Below are positions 23,901-32,061 of a stretch of DNA of 64,000 nucleotides, piece by piece. Numbering within the stretch: the stretch's first letter is position 1; every line of letters begins with the position of its first letter. Source of the DNA: RGIG6307 sp964424345 (GTDB lineage Bacteria > Bacillota > Clostridia > Lachnospirales > Lachnospiraceae); contig CAYRIK010000004.1 of NCBI GenBank assembly GCA_964424345.1, forward strand, positions 16,670 to 80,669. Reading direction: 5' to 3'. Both the position numbers and the translations under genes were made by a program. The notes below the pieces were generated by a model, which was not told where the DNA came from, searched no databases, and was given only the letters and a program-made list of their open reading frames with translations.

Positions 23901-26159
23901 ATGAAAGAATACGGACATTTTACAGAAAATGGCTATAAGATTACGGAGAGAGAAACTCCTCGTCATTGGTACAACTATTTATACAATGATGAATATGTTA
24001 CATTTACATCTCAGGTAGGTTTTGGCCAGGGAATCGCACAGGACCCTATGGGACGCAGAATTATGCCAGTAGATGATCGTGCTGTTTATATTGCAGACGG
24101 AACATGCTTTTGGCAGGCAAATGGTTTGCCAATCCAGCTTCCATTAGATGAGTATTACTGTGAACATGCAATCGGTTATACAGATATCGTAGAAAGCTAT
24201 CGTGGTATTCATTCAGAAGTACGTTTATTCGTTCCAAACGAAGGTAAGAGAGAAATCTTACGCGTAATCGTAAGAAACGATTCTGATGAAACAAAGACTG
24301 TAAAAGTAATCCCTTATTGTGGAACAGCAATCGACTGTGTATATAAGCCACAGGGTTATGAAACAGACTGGGGTAAATTTTACGAAGAACAAAACAGTGC
24401 TGTAGCAACAGGTTTTGCAAGCTTTGGCGGAAAAGGCATTGTAAAATATTATGCATATATGACTTGTAACGAAAAAGTAACAGGTTATGATACAAGAAAG
24501 AATGCTTTTGTTGGCCCTTACGGAAACAAAAATGAGCCAAAGACATTAATGGAGCATGGCGGATGTTCTAATACAGAATGTATCGCAGAAAAGCTTTGTA
24601 TGGCATTAGAAAATACAGTTACTTTGGCAGCAGGAGAATCTAAGACACTTTATTACACAATGGGTGTAGAGGCAAGTGTAGAAGAAATTCCAGCATTTAC
24701 AGCAGAAGAAATCGAAGCACAGTTTGAAGCGATGAAAGCAAAATATGCAGACATTTGCGGTGGTGTTTCTATTAAGACTCCATGGGAAGATTTCAATGAC
24801 TTATTCAATGATTGGTTAAAATATCAGACAAACATGGGTTCTCGTTGGGCTCGTGTACGTCATAATGGTATTCGTGACTTAACAAGTGATACAGAATGTT
24901 TAGGCTGCTTTGACGCACCTTTAGCAGCAGAACGTCTTTTCAGAGTATTTGAAAAACAGTATGAAAATGGCTATGCACCTCGTACATTTATCGATGGTGC
25001 AATCAGAGACAACAACTTCTCTGACAACATGGTATGGATGGTATTTGCTGCACATTCTATCACAAAAGAACTTGGCGATACAAATTATTTACTTCGTGAA
25101 GTTCCATTCAACAACGGCGTATCAGCAACTGTTTACGAACACGTAAAAGGTGCTGTTGATTTCTTATGGCAGTTTACTGGTCATTACGGTCTTGTAAAGA
25201 TCTGGGGCGGTGACTGGAATGACTGTATGAACAATGCAGGTATTAAGGGCGAAGGTGTCAGCGTATGGTTATCTATCGCATTTGTACGTGCTGCAAAGAT
25301 GCTTGCTGAAATGGCACAGTGGCTTGGAAAGACAGAAGATGTAGATACATATCGTTCTTATGCAAAGACAATGGAAGATCGTGTAAATGAACACGGTTGG
25401 GAAGATGATCGTTACATTTATGCAATCACAGACGATAAGTTCTTAATCGGTTCTAAAGAATGTAAAGAAGGTTCTATGTTTGCACTTCCACAGTTATGGA
25501 GTGTATTCGCTGACTTTGATAAAGAACACAGCATAAAGGCTATGGATACATTAGAAGCAGAATTAAATACAGATCTTGGTCTGTTAGTAAGCAAAGCTCC
25601 TTATACAGAACAGCTTCCTTACATTGGTTCTATGACTCGTAAATATCCAGGTCTTCATGAAAATGGCGGTCCTTACTTACATGCAGCAGTTTGGAAATTA
25701 GCAGTAGACTCTATGTTACAGCGTAACGAAAAGATTGAAGAATGCTACCATAAGATTCTTCCAGGACATCATCAGTATTTTGAAACTTGCGGTGAACCAT
25801 ATGCAATGTTCAACTCTTATCTTGGTGTACAGACAGGTTATCGTGCAGGTAAGCCAGGTCAGAGCTGGAGAACAGCAACAGGCCAGTGGTTATTATATTC
25901 TACAGTACGTTTCGTTTACGGTTTAGTACCAGAATTTGAAGGCTTATTATTAAAGCCTTGCTTACCACCATCTTGGAAAGATTGCTCTATCAGCAAGAAA
26001 TTACGCGGATGTACTTACAATGTACATTATGTTCAGAAGGGCGAAGGCGCTTGCAATACAATTGAAAGTCTGACTGTAAATGGTGTTGCACAGGATGCTT
26101 CTAAACCAATCGCACCAGTAGAAGGCGCAGTTCTTAATATTGAAGTAGTATTAGTTTAA
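23901..26159 (+). CDS. GH94-type glycoside phosphorylase
   Basis: A 752-residue cytoplasmic enzyme of the cellobiose/chitobiose-phosphorylase superfamily. Members split beta-glucosides with phosphate to give a sugar 1-phosphate. An N-terminal beta-sandwich (about 1-270) is followed by an (alpha/alpha)6 barrel with the catalytic GDWNDCMN motif (GDWND at about 437-441) and a C-terminal beta jelly roll (KKLRGCTYNVHYVQKG). It is somewhat shorter than typical cellobiose phosphorylase (about 800), so the substrate is open. The ATG at 23901 follows GGAGG; the upstream frame to 23769 has no such site and contains the promoter. Codon use is rich in GAA/GCA/CGT, as in highly expressed genes here. Confidence 0.82.
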   Translation: MKEYGHFTENGYKITERETPRHWYNYLYNDEYVTFTSQVGFGQGIAQDPMGRRIMPVDDRAVYIADGTCFWQANGLPIQLPLDEYYCEHAIGYTDIVESYRGIHSEVRLFVPNEGKREILRVIVRNDSDETKTVKVIPYCGTAIDCVYKPQGYETDWGKFYEEQNSAVATGFASFGGKGIVKYYAYMTCNEKVTGYDTRKNAFVGPYGNKNEPKTLMEHGGCSNTECIAEKLCMALENTVTLAAGESKTLYYTMGVEASVEEIPAFTAEEIEAQFEAMKAKYADICGGVSIKTPWEDFNDLFNDWLKYQTNMGSRWARVRHNGIRDLTSDTECLGCFDAPLAAERLFRVFEKQYENGYAPRTFIDGAIRDNNFSDNMVWMVFAAHSITKELGDTNYLLREVPFNNGVSATVYEHVKGAVDFLWQFTGHYGLVKIWGGDWNDCMNNAGIKGEGVSVWLSIAFVRAAKMLAEMAQWLGKTEDVDTYRSYAKTMEDRVNEHGWEDDRYIYAITDDKFLIGSKECKEGSMFALPQLWSVFADFDKEHSIKAMDTLEAELNTDLGLLVSKAPYTEQLPYIGSMTRKYPGLHENGGPYLHAAVWKLAVDSMLQRNEKIEECYHKILPGHHQYFETCGEPYAMFNSYLGVQTGYRAGKPGQSWRTATGQWLLYSTVRFVYGLVPEFEGLLLKPCLPPSWKDCSISKKLRGCTYNVHYVQKGEGACNTIESLTVNGVAQDASKPIAPVEGAVLNIEVVLV

Positions 26160-26230
26160 TCAATATATCCGTGCGTAAAGTCCTAGAAATGACAAAGGCT
26201 TTACATATCGAGGATGATTTCATCTAGTGT

Positions 26231-26280
26231 AAAGAGTTGTTGCTTTGGCAGATATTTTCTGCCAGAGCAATGGCTCTTTT
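26231..26280 (+). terminator. Intrinsic terminator of the GH94-type gene
   Basis: TTGCTTTGGCAGA pairs with TCTGCCAGAGCAA (one G-U), extended by AAAGAG/CTCTTT below a small internal loop and ending in a T run. Confidence 0.85.
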
Positions 26281-26282
26281 TA

Positions 26283-26311
26283 TATACCAGGAAATTACTT
26301 ATTTCTTAGTA
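26283..26311 (+). repeat. Post-terminator hairpin, divergent copy
   Basis: TATACCAGGAAATTACTTA plus the right arm TTTCTTAGTA, directly after the T-tract at 26275-26281. It matches the leading hairpin of the 175-bp repeat with a few changes. Confidence 0.65.
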
Positions 26312-26332
26312 GAAAAGTTTCTAGAAAAAATA

Positions 26333-26382
26333 AAAAAGATTTGCTTATACTCCCAAAATAAGGAGTGTAAGCAAATCTTTTT
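26333..26382. terminator. Bidirectional terminator between convergent genes
   Basis: AAAAAGATTTGCTTATACTCC pairs with its near-perfect complement ending at 26382 (21 bp, one G-U) around an 8-nt loop. It has A-runs on one side and T-runs on the other and abuts the minus-strand DUF4364 stop codon. Confidence 0.9.
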
Positions 26383-26896
26383 ACATCAAACGTTCCATTA
26401 CGTATTGATAAATTTCCTGATTATGTTTGTCCCACTTTTCACACATTTCCTGAGCCATTTCTTTGTGAGGAACAGAAAGTGTCAGATCAATCAGCAGGGC
26501 ATCTTTATCTCTTGCAATCATACGGACTTCAAATTCACCCGTTGTAGACTTATAGTAATCAGCTTGTATATTTACTTCATTTCGAAGTGCGATTTCATGT
26601 TCTGCAAAATAAGCAGAAATGTCTTCACGAATGGCATCGCTGATACGGTTTCCAAAGTAGCGTAATGTTTCAGAGCCTTCTTTGGTATTTCTAAGATGGG
26701 TACGGTTTCTAACAGTCTGTGCATTGACAAGACCTGTTTCAGAAAGCTCGCTGAGAGCTTGTTGAAGTGTAAGATAGTTTGTATAGCCTTGCTCTAAAAT
26801 AAAATCACTGATTTGTGCAGTAGTAAGTGGAAAATCCACCTGGTCAAGCATATACAATACAATCAATTTGTAAAGTGTTAATGGTTCTTGTGTCAT
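26381..26896 (-). CDS. DUF4364 family protein
   Basis: A 171-residue cytoplasmic protein. The N-terminal part (residues about 5-70, LYKLIVLYMLDQVDFPLTTA) looks like a winged-helix fold, followed by an alpha/beta domain with RMIARDKDALLIDLTLSV. It matches DUF4364, which is common in Clostridia, often suggested to be a transcriptional regulator; no function is proven. Its ATG overlaps the 3' end of the radical SAM gene by four bases, so the two are translationally coupled. Confidence 0.85.
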   Translation of the reverse strand: MTQEPLTLYKLIVLYMLDQVDFPLTTAQISDFILEQGYTNYLTLQQALSELSETGLVNAQTVRNRTHLRNTKEGSETLRYFGNRISDAIREDISAYFAEHEIALRNEVNIQADYYKSTTGEFEVRMIARDKDALLIDLTLSVPHKEMAQEMCEKWDKHNQEIYQYVMERLM

Positions 26897-27840
26897 GTAA
26901 AATCCCTTCCTTGATAGATATTTTGTGCTTTCAGGTAGTGGTGCAGATGATTTAATACACCGCGTTTATTGGCACTCCATAGAGGTGCAATGAGCAGATT
27001 TTTAGGACCGTCTCCGGTAACACGATGAAGAACGATATCTGGATGCAGACGTGCAATACAAGCACCAAGCAATTCCAAATAAGCTTCTTCTGTTAAAGCT
27101 TCAAATTTTCCAAGCTCATAATCTAAAGCCAGATCCGTCTCTTTTAATATGTGTAAAAGCTGTAACTTTACACCAAACGGTCTGACGTTGTTTAAATAGT
27201 CGATCGTTTCTAGTAACATATCTTTTGACTCATAAGGAAGACCTAAGATGATATGTACGATAAAAGGAATATCCAGATTGCGAAGATGTGAGACTGCTTC
27301 ATCAAATACAGAGAGAGGATACCCTCTTCGGATATAAGAAGCGGTAGCTTCGTGAATCGTCTGAAGACCTAACTCCACCCATATAAATTTATCAGGGTAT
27401 GCTTCCTTTAAAGAAGCAAGCAGGTCAAGCACATCTTCTCCAAGACAGTCAGGTCTGGTTGCAATAGAAATTCCGATAATAAACGGAGAATCTAAAGCTT
27501 CTGTGTACAGTGCTCGAAGCTTTTCGATAGGACCGTATGTATTGGTGAAGGCTTGAAAATAAGCGACAAATTTATTTCCGGTTTTTTTGGTACGCATTTT
27601 GGCAAGTCCTTCTGTAATCTGTTGAGAAACAGAGGGGAATTCTGAAATGGAAACTGCAAAATCACCACTCCCATTTCCAGAGCAGAATATACAGCCGCCA
27701 AATCCAATGGTACCATCCCTGTTTGGACAGGAAAAACCGCCATCCAGAGAAATTTTATAGCATTTTTCGCCATAAGTTTGCTTAAAAAAAGTATCCAGAG
27801 AGTAATAAGGTTTATCTGAATATATGAAATGATTGATCAA
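26893..27840 (-). CDS. YhcC/TIGR01212-type radical SAM protein
   Basis: A 315-residue radical SAM enzyme. The cluster cysteines are in SCPNRDGTIGFGGCIFC, the long-spaced pattern (CPxxDG...GGCxFC) of the TIGR01212 family (YhcC/YtqA). A reading such as IWVELGLQTIHEATASYIRR marks the SAM barrel, and a C-terminal part with LHRVTGDGP is typical of the family. YtqA-like members have been linked to tRNA modification, but the exact reaction is not set by this sequence. The start is TTG (27838-27840), eight bases after AAGGGGG; no ATG is available. It is co-transcribed with the DUF4364 gene. Confidence 0.88.
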   Translation of the reverse strand: MINHFIYSDKPYYSLDTFFKQTYGEKCYKISLDGGFSCPNRDGTIGFGGCIFCSGNGSGDFAVSISEFPSVSQQITEGLAKMRTKKTGNKFVAYFQAFTNTYGPIEKLRALYTEALDSPFIIGISIATRPDCLGEDVLDLLASLKEAYPDKFIWVELGLQTIHEATASYIRRGYPLSVFDEAVSHLRNLDIPFIVHIILGLPYESKDMLLETIDYLNNVRPFGVKLQLLHILKETDLALDYELGKFEALTEEAYLELLGACIARLHPDIVLHRVTGDGPKNLLIAPLWSANKRGVLNHLHHYLKAQNIYQGRDFT

Positions 27841-27869
27841 AAATGAACCCCCTTTACATCATACCTTTG

Positions 27870-27898
27870 ATTGTAGACCATTTTGGAAAGAATGGCAA
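27870..27898 (-). promoter_or_regulatory. Sigma-A promoter of the radical SAM/DUF4364 operon
   Basis: On the minus strand TTGCCA (27898-27893), a 17-bp spacer and TACAAT (27875-27870), 29 bp before the TTG start. Confidence 0.75.
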
Positions 27899-27910
27899 GG
27901 ATAAAAATAG

Positions 27911-27959
27911 AAAAGAGACGACAGCAAGGCGAAGCAACGCTTTACAAGTCGTCTCTTTT
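27911..27959. terminator. Terminator-like inverted repeat overlapping the rho promoter
   Basis: AAAAGAGACGAC and GTCGTCTCTTTT form a perfect 12-bp stem around 25 nt, with T-rich ends on both strands. It lies between two divergent promoters, so it belongs to neither transcript. The rho -35 box is in its loop and the right arm fills the rho spacer. Confidence 0.7.
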
Positions 27960-27969
27960 TGTGTATAAT
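27941..27969 (+). promoter_or_regulatory. Sigma-A promoter of rho
   Basis: TTTACA (27941-27946), a 17-bp spacer and TATAAT (27964-27969), 76 bp before the start at 28046. The leader contains AGAGGTG as ribosome-binding site. Confidence 0.75.
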
Positions 27970-28045
27970 CAATGTACATTCTCAGGCAGGAAAGGTCTTC
28001 CTGTATTTCCAACGAACGAATCAATTTTATAAAGAAGAGGTGGCT

Positions 28046-29353
28046 ATGAAAGAAAGATATGAAGCTCTTGGATTAGCAGATTTAAAAGATATTGCCAAAC
28101 ATAGAGGTATCAAAGGCATATCAACTATGAAAAAGAGCGAAGTCATTGAAGCTATGCTTGCACTAGATGAACAGGAAAAAGCAGCAAAAGCAGCAGAATC
28201 CAGACCAAATATCCCAGCAGATTTAGATAGTGGTTTAGAAGCCAGAGGTATTTTAGAAGTACTTGCAGATGGATTTGGCTTTATCCGAAGCGATAATTAT
28301 ATGCCAGGGGAACAGGATGTATATGTATCACCAAGTCAGATTCGCCGTTTTAATTTAAAAACGGGTGATATTGTATGTGGAAATACGCGTGTAAAGAACG
28401 AAAAAGAAAAATTCAGTGCATTGCTTTATATTAAGAGCGTCAATGGTATGGATGCAGAAGTCAATGCAAAACGCTATAATTTTGAAGATATGACACCAAT
28501 TTTCCCAGATGAGCGTATGGTCATGGAAAGACCAGGATGCAGTGTAGCGATGCGTGTCATGGATTTATTAAGTCCGGTAGGAAAAGGACAGCGTGGTATG
28601 ATCGTTTCTCCTCCAAAGGCAGGTAAGACGACTTTATTAAAGGAAGTAGCACAGTCTATTCAGAGAAATCATCCAGACGTACATTTGATTATTTTATTGA
28701 TTGATGAAAGACCGGAAGAAGTAACGGATATTAAAGAAGCGATTATGGGAGACAAAGTAGAAGTTATCCATTCTACCTTTGATGAACTTCCAGAACATCA
28801 TAAGCGTGTAGCTGAAATGACGATTGAGCGTGCAAAGCGTTTGGTAGAGCATAAGCAAAATGTCTGCATTTTATTAGACAGTATCACACGTCTTACAAGA
28901 GCATACAATCTTACAGTATCTCCAAGCGGACGTACACTTTCAGGCGGTCTTGACCCAGCAGCACTTCATATGCCAAAACGATTTTTTGGTGCAGCAAGAA
29001 ATATGCGTGAGGGCGGCAGCTTGACAATTTTAGCCACTGCTTTGGTTGATACAGGATCTAAAATGGATGACGTTGTATACGAAGAATTCAAGGGAACTGG
29101 AAATATGGAAATGATTCTGGATAGAAAACTTTCAGAAAAACGTATTTTCCCAGCAATCGATATTCCAAAATCCGGTACAAGAAGAGAAGACTTGCTCCTT
29201 GATAAAGAGGAATTAGAAGCAGTTACGATGATGCGCCGCGGTTTAAACGGTATGAAAGCAGATGAAGCGGTAGATAAAATCTTAGATTTATTTGCCCGTA
29301 CAAAAGACAATAACGAATTTGTACAGGTAATACGAAAACAACGCTTGTTTTAG
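28046..29353 (+). CDS. rho: Transcription termination factor Rho
   Basis: A 435-residue hexameric RNA helicase that ends transcription. The N-terminal SAP-like Rho_N domain (LADLKDIAKHRGIKGISTMK, about 7-45) is followed by the cold-shock-type RNA-binding domain (GILEVLADGFGFIRS, about 65-140). The ATPase core has the P-loop SPPKAGKTT (residues 188-196), Walker B LLIDERPEEV and Q/R-loop regions, and ends VIRKQRLF. There is no long charged insertion between Rho_N and the RNA-binding domain. The ATG at 28046 follows AGAGGTG; the frame is open to a TTG at 27959, which lies in the promoter. Confidence 0.96.
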   Translation: MKERYEALGLADLKDIAKHRGIKGISTMKKSEVIEAMLALDEQEKAAKAAESRPNIPADLDSGLEARGILEVLADGFGFIRSDNYMPGEQDVYVSPSQIRRFNLKTGDIVCGNTRVKNEKEKFSALLYIKSVNGMDAEVNAKRYNFEDMTPIFPDERMVMERPGCSVAMRVMDLLSPVGKGQRGMIVSPPKAGKTTLLKEVAQSIQRNHPDVHLIILLIDERPEEVTDIKEAIMGDKVEVIHSTFDELPEHHKRVAEMTIERAKRLVEHKQNVCILLDSITRLTRAYNLTVSPSGRTLSGGLDPAALHMPKRFFGAARNMREGGSLTILATALVDTGSKMDDVVYEEFKGTGNMEMILDRKLSEKRIFPAIDIPKSGTRREDLLLDKEELEAVTMMRRGLNGMKADEAVDKILDLFARTKDNNEFVQVIRKQRLF

Positions 29354-29368
29354 ATGAAGGATAATGTA

Positions 29369-30466
29369 ATGAAATTAGTGTGTAAAAAATTTTATACAAG
29401 TGTGATTGTTCCATTTTTAGCATTTTGTAAAAAGAAAGATGTTGTTTTTTCAGCAAAAAGATATGGAATTGATGCACTTGGTGCAATGGCACAAGGTTTG
29501 TTTGCATCTCTTTTAATCGGTACTATTATTGCGACACTTGGAGAACAAGCAGGTATTCCGTTGTTAGTAGATATAGGCGGTTATGCGAAATCTGTTTCTA
29601 GCACTGCAATGGCGATTGCGATAGGCTATGCGTTAAAAGCTCCGCAGTTAGTTTTATTTTCATTGGCAGCAGTAGGAAGTGCAGCCAACTCTTTGGGCGG
29701 TGCAGGCGGTCCATTGGCTGTATTGATTGTTGCTATCATTGCGACAGAAGTTGGTAAGTTAGTTTCTAAAGAAACGAAGATTGATATTTTGGTCACACCA
29801 TTTGTAACGATATTTGTTGGTGTGTTGCTGTCTGTCTGGTGGGCTCCGGCAATCGGTGCAGCAGCAAGTTATGTCGGCAATCTGATTATGTGGTCAACAG
29901 AGCTTCAGCCATTTTTCATGGGTATGATTGTATCTGTTGTAATGGGCATTGCATTGACACTTCCTATCAGCAGTGCAGCAATCTGTGCGGCTCTTTCTCT
30001 GACAGGGCTTGCAGGTGGTGCAGCAGTTGCAGGATGTTGTGCACAGATGGTAGGTTTTGCGTGTTTGAGCTACAAAGAAAATAAAGTAAGTGGTCTGATT
30101 TCTCAGGGACTTGGAACAAGTATGCTTCAGATGTCAAATATTGTAAAAAATCCTAAAATATGGCTGCCAGCTATTTTGACATCTGCAATTACAGGCCCAC
30201 TTGCTACTTGCGTATTCCATATGGAAATGAATGGTGCGGCAGTTGCATCAGGAATGGGTACTTGCGGATTTGTTGGACAGATTGGTCTTTATACAGGCTG
30301 GGTAGCTGATGTGGCAGCAGGTGTAAAAGAAGCAATCACAGCATTTGACTGGATTGGAATGGCATTGATCTGTTTTATATTGCCGGCAGTGTTGTGTCCA
30401 TTGTTTGGATTGTTCTTTAGAAAAATCGGTTGGATCAAGGAAAATGATTTAAAACTTCCAGAGTAA
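29369..30466 (+). CDS. PfoR-like PTS EIIC_2 membrane protein
   Basis: A 365-residue integral membrane protein with about eight to ten hydrophobic segments, rich in Gly and Ala. It fits the PTS_EIIC_2 family (PfoR, named as a toxin regulator in Clostridium perfringens) and is not joined to IIA or IIB domains. Marker segments are LAAVGSAANSLGGAGGP and VFHMEMNGAAVASGMGTCGF. Its substrate is unknown; stand-alone EIIC proteins may transport without PTS coupling or act as sensors. The ATG at 29369 follows GAAGGA; an ATG at 29354 abuts the rho stop and lacks a spaced site. It is probably co-transcribed with rho. Confidence 0.75.
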   Translation: MKLVCKKFYTSVIVPFLAFCKKKDVVFSAKRYGIDALGAMAQGLFASLLIGTIIATLGEQAGIPLLVDIGGYAKSVSSTAMAIAIGYALKAPQLVLFSLAAVGSAANSLGGAGGPLAVLIVAIIATEVGKLVSKETKIDILVTPFVTIFVGVLLSVWWAPAIGAAASYVGNLIMWSTELQPFFMGMIVSVVMGIALTLPISSAAICAALSLTGLAGGAAVAGCCAQMVGFACLSYKENKVSGLISQGLGTSMLQMSNIVKNPKIWLPAILTSAITGPLATCVFHMEMNGAAVASGMGTCGFVGQIGLYTGWVADVAAGVKEAITAFDWIGMALICFILPAVLCPLFGLFFRKIGWIKENDLKLPE

Positions 30467-30508
30467 GATGAATCAAGAAAAATGCTTAAAAAATTTTTAT
30501 AAAAGTAC

Positions 30509-30537
30509 TTGAAATCTCGGTGGAATAATGCTATCAT
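30509..30537 (+). promoter_or_regulatory. Sigma-A promoter of rpmE
   Basis: TTGAAA (30509-30514), a 17-bp spacer and TATCAT (30532-30537). The leader before rpmE is about 65 nt. Confidence 0.7.
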
Positions 30538-30610
30538 ATCATTGCTGTCTTGGAAAGATGGCGTGGATGAGAACAAAACGTTATATTAAATATAGAAAGG
30601 TGATTGTACA

Positions 30611-30811
30611 ATGAGAGAAGGAATCCATCCTAATTATTATCAGGCAACCGTTACTTGCAACTGTGGTAACACATTCGTAACAGGTTCTACAAAACCAGAA
30701 ATTCACGTAGAAGTTTGCTCTAAGTGCCATACATTCTACACAGGTCAGCAGAAAGCAGCTCAGGCTCGTGGACGTATTGATAAATTCAACAAGAAATACG
30801 GTGTTCAATAA
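30611..30811 (+). CDS. rpmE: Ribosomal protein L31, zinc-binding form
   Basis: A 66-residue large-subunit protein that bridges the two ribosomal subunits. It begins MREGIHPNYYQATVTCNCGN. The Cys residues (CNCGN near 16-20 and CSKCHTFYTG near 37-40) give the Zn-ribbon of the C+ type, the form normally made when zinc is plentiful. AAAGGTG precedes the ATG. It is followed by its own terminator. The gene is standard and complete. Confidence 0.96.
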   Translation: MREGIHPNYYQATVTCNCGNTFVTGSTKPEIHVEVCSKCHTFYTGQQKAAQARGRIDKFNKKYGVQ

Positions 30812-30817
30812 GACATT

Positions 30818-30848
30818 AAAGGTTGAGGTGTATATCTCAACCTTTTTT
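30818..30848 (+). terminator. Intrinsic terminator of rpmE
   Basis: AAAGGTTGAG pairs with CTCAACCTTT around GTGTATAT, then TTTTAA. The T-tract is also the first bases of the 175-bp repeat. Confidence 0.9.
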
Positions 30849-31019
30849 AATATACTAGGAAATTACTCATTTCCTAGTATATTAAAACGCTCCGCGAAGA
30901 TGAACACGAGCGTATAGGGAAAGTATTGCTTCGCAAAAACGCTCGGCTCAGCAAAGTGGAGCAAGTCTATCATGTGTGAGGAATATAGGATGTTGAAGTG
31001 GACTTGTCCACTTTGTTCT
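30845..31019 (+). repeat. 175-bp dispersed repeat, copy A
   Basis: It matches 45629-45803 without indels and with three differences. It begins at the rpmE T-tract with a perfect 15-bp hairpin (AATATACTAGGAAAT, loop TACTC, complement; 30849-30883). A GC-rich centre follows, with ACGCTC/GAGCGT and CTTCGC elements able to pair. It ends with AAGTGGAC-TT-GTCCACTT, which in this copy is followed by GTTCTTTTT. No ORF of note lies in it. A weaker hairpin (ATAAGAAA/TTTCTTAT, 31024-31051) flanks it on the right. Confidence 0.92.
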
Positions 31020-31086
31020 TTTTATAAGAAATTAAATTATTTGTTTCTTATTGAAGAGTGATTGATTTTGATTTGAGGAAACGGTT

Positions 31087-32061
31087 ATGGCTAAGAAAAA
31101 GCATAGTTACTCCGGTATCGGAGGTCAGGCAGTCTTAGAAGGAATCATGATGAAAAATGGCGATCAATGTGCAGTTGCTATTCGTAAAGCAGATGGTACG
31201 ATTGATGTCCGCATGATGGAATATAAGGCTTCTCTGGCACAGAAAAAAATTGCAAAGATACCTTTTATACGAGGGGTAGTAAATTTTATAGATTCCCTTA
31301 TGCTTGGTATGAAGAGTTTAAATGCTTCCGCAGAAGCAGGCATGGAAGATATAGAAGAAGAACCTGGAAAATTTGAAATCTGGCTTAATCAGAAATTTGG
31401 AGATAAAGCAGGGGATATATTAACAACATTAACGATGTTGTTGGCTGTATTTATGGCAATCGTATTATTTATGGTATTTCCATATGGTATTTCTGCATTG
31501 ATGGGTATATGGATTCAAAATAAAGTTGTATTATCCGCAGCAGAAGCAATTATGCGACTTGCTATATTTTTAAGTTATGTCATTTTGATAGGACAGATGA
31601 AGGATATCAGACGCTTGTATATGTATCATGGTGCAGAACATAAGTGTATCAACTGTATTGAACGAGGAAGAATGTTAGACGTATCTTCTGTAAGATATTC
31701 TACAAGACTGCATCCAAGATGCGGAACTAGTTTTTTGCTGTACGTTATGATTATTTCCTGCGTATTATTTTTCTTTATCAACGTAGGAAATCCATTGTTG
31801 AGATTATTGATTCGTCTGCTTTTGATACCAGTGATTGCAGGTATTTCTTATGAAATTATTCGTCTTGCAGGACGTTTTGATAATGTGCTTACAAGATTAT
31901 TGTCTTATCCGGGACTTTTAGTACAAAAGATTACAACAAAAGAACCAGATGATGAGATGATAGAAGTAGCTATCAAAGCAGTAGAGGCAGTATTTGATTG
32001 GAAAGAGTTCCAGAGACAGGAATTTGGCTATGAATACGAGGATGAGGACGATGACTTATAA
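31087..32061 (+). CDS. DUF1385 (YqhQ-like) membrane protein
   Basis: A 324-residue protein of the DUF1385/YqhQ family. It has the diagnostic N-terminal SGIGGQAVLEGIMMKNGD, membrane helices at about 110-135, 145-170 and 215-260, and a conserved YHGAEHKCINCIE segment between helices. The acidic tail (EYEDEDDDL) overlaps the prmC start. The function is unknown in any organism to my knowledge; the His/Cys motif suggests a metal or catalytic site. It sits directly before prmC-prfA, an arrangement frequent in Clostridia, which hints at a tie to translation. Confidence 0.92.
   Translation: MAKKKHSYSGIGGQAVLEGIMMKNGDQCAVAIRKADGTIDVRMMEYKASLAQKKIAKIPFIRGVVNFIDSLMLGMKSLNASAEAGMEDIEEEPGKFEIWLNQKFGDKAGDILTTLTMLLAVFMAIVLFMVFPYGISALMGIWIQNKVVLSAAEAIMRLAIFLSYVILIGQMKDIRRLYMYHGAEHKCINCIERGRMLDVSSVRYSTRLHPRCGTSFLLYVMIISCVLFFFINVGNPLLRLLIRLLLIPVIAGISYEIIRLAGRFDNVLTRLLSYPGLLVQKITTKEPDDEMIEVAIKAVEAVFDWKEFQRQEFGYEYEDEDDDL

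Noticed and set aside
26330..26345. CodY-like site near TTTCTAGAAA
   Set aside because: The half-sites are one base out of register with the consensus, and it lies between convergent genes.
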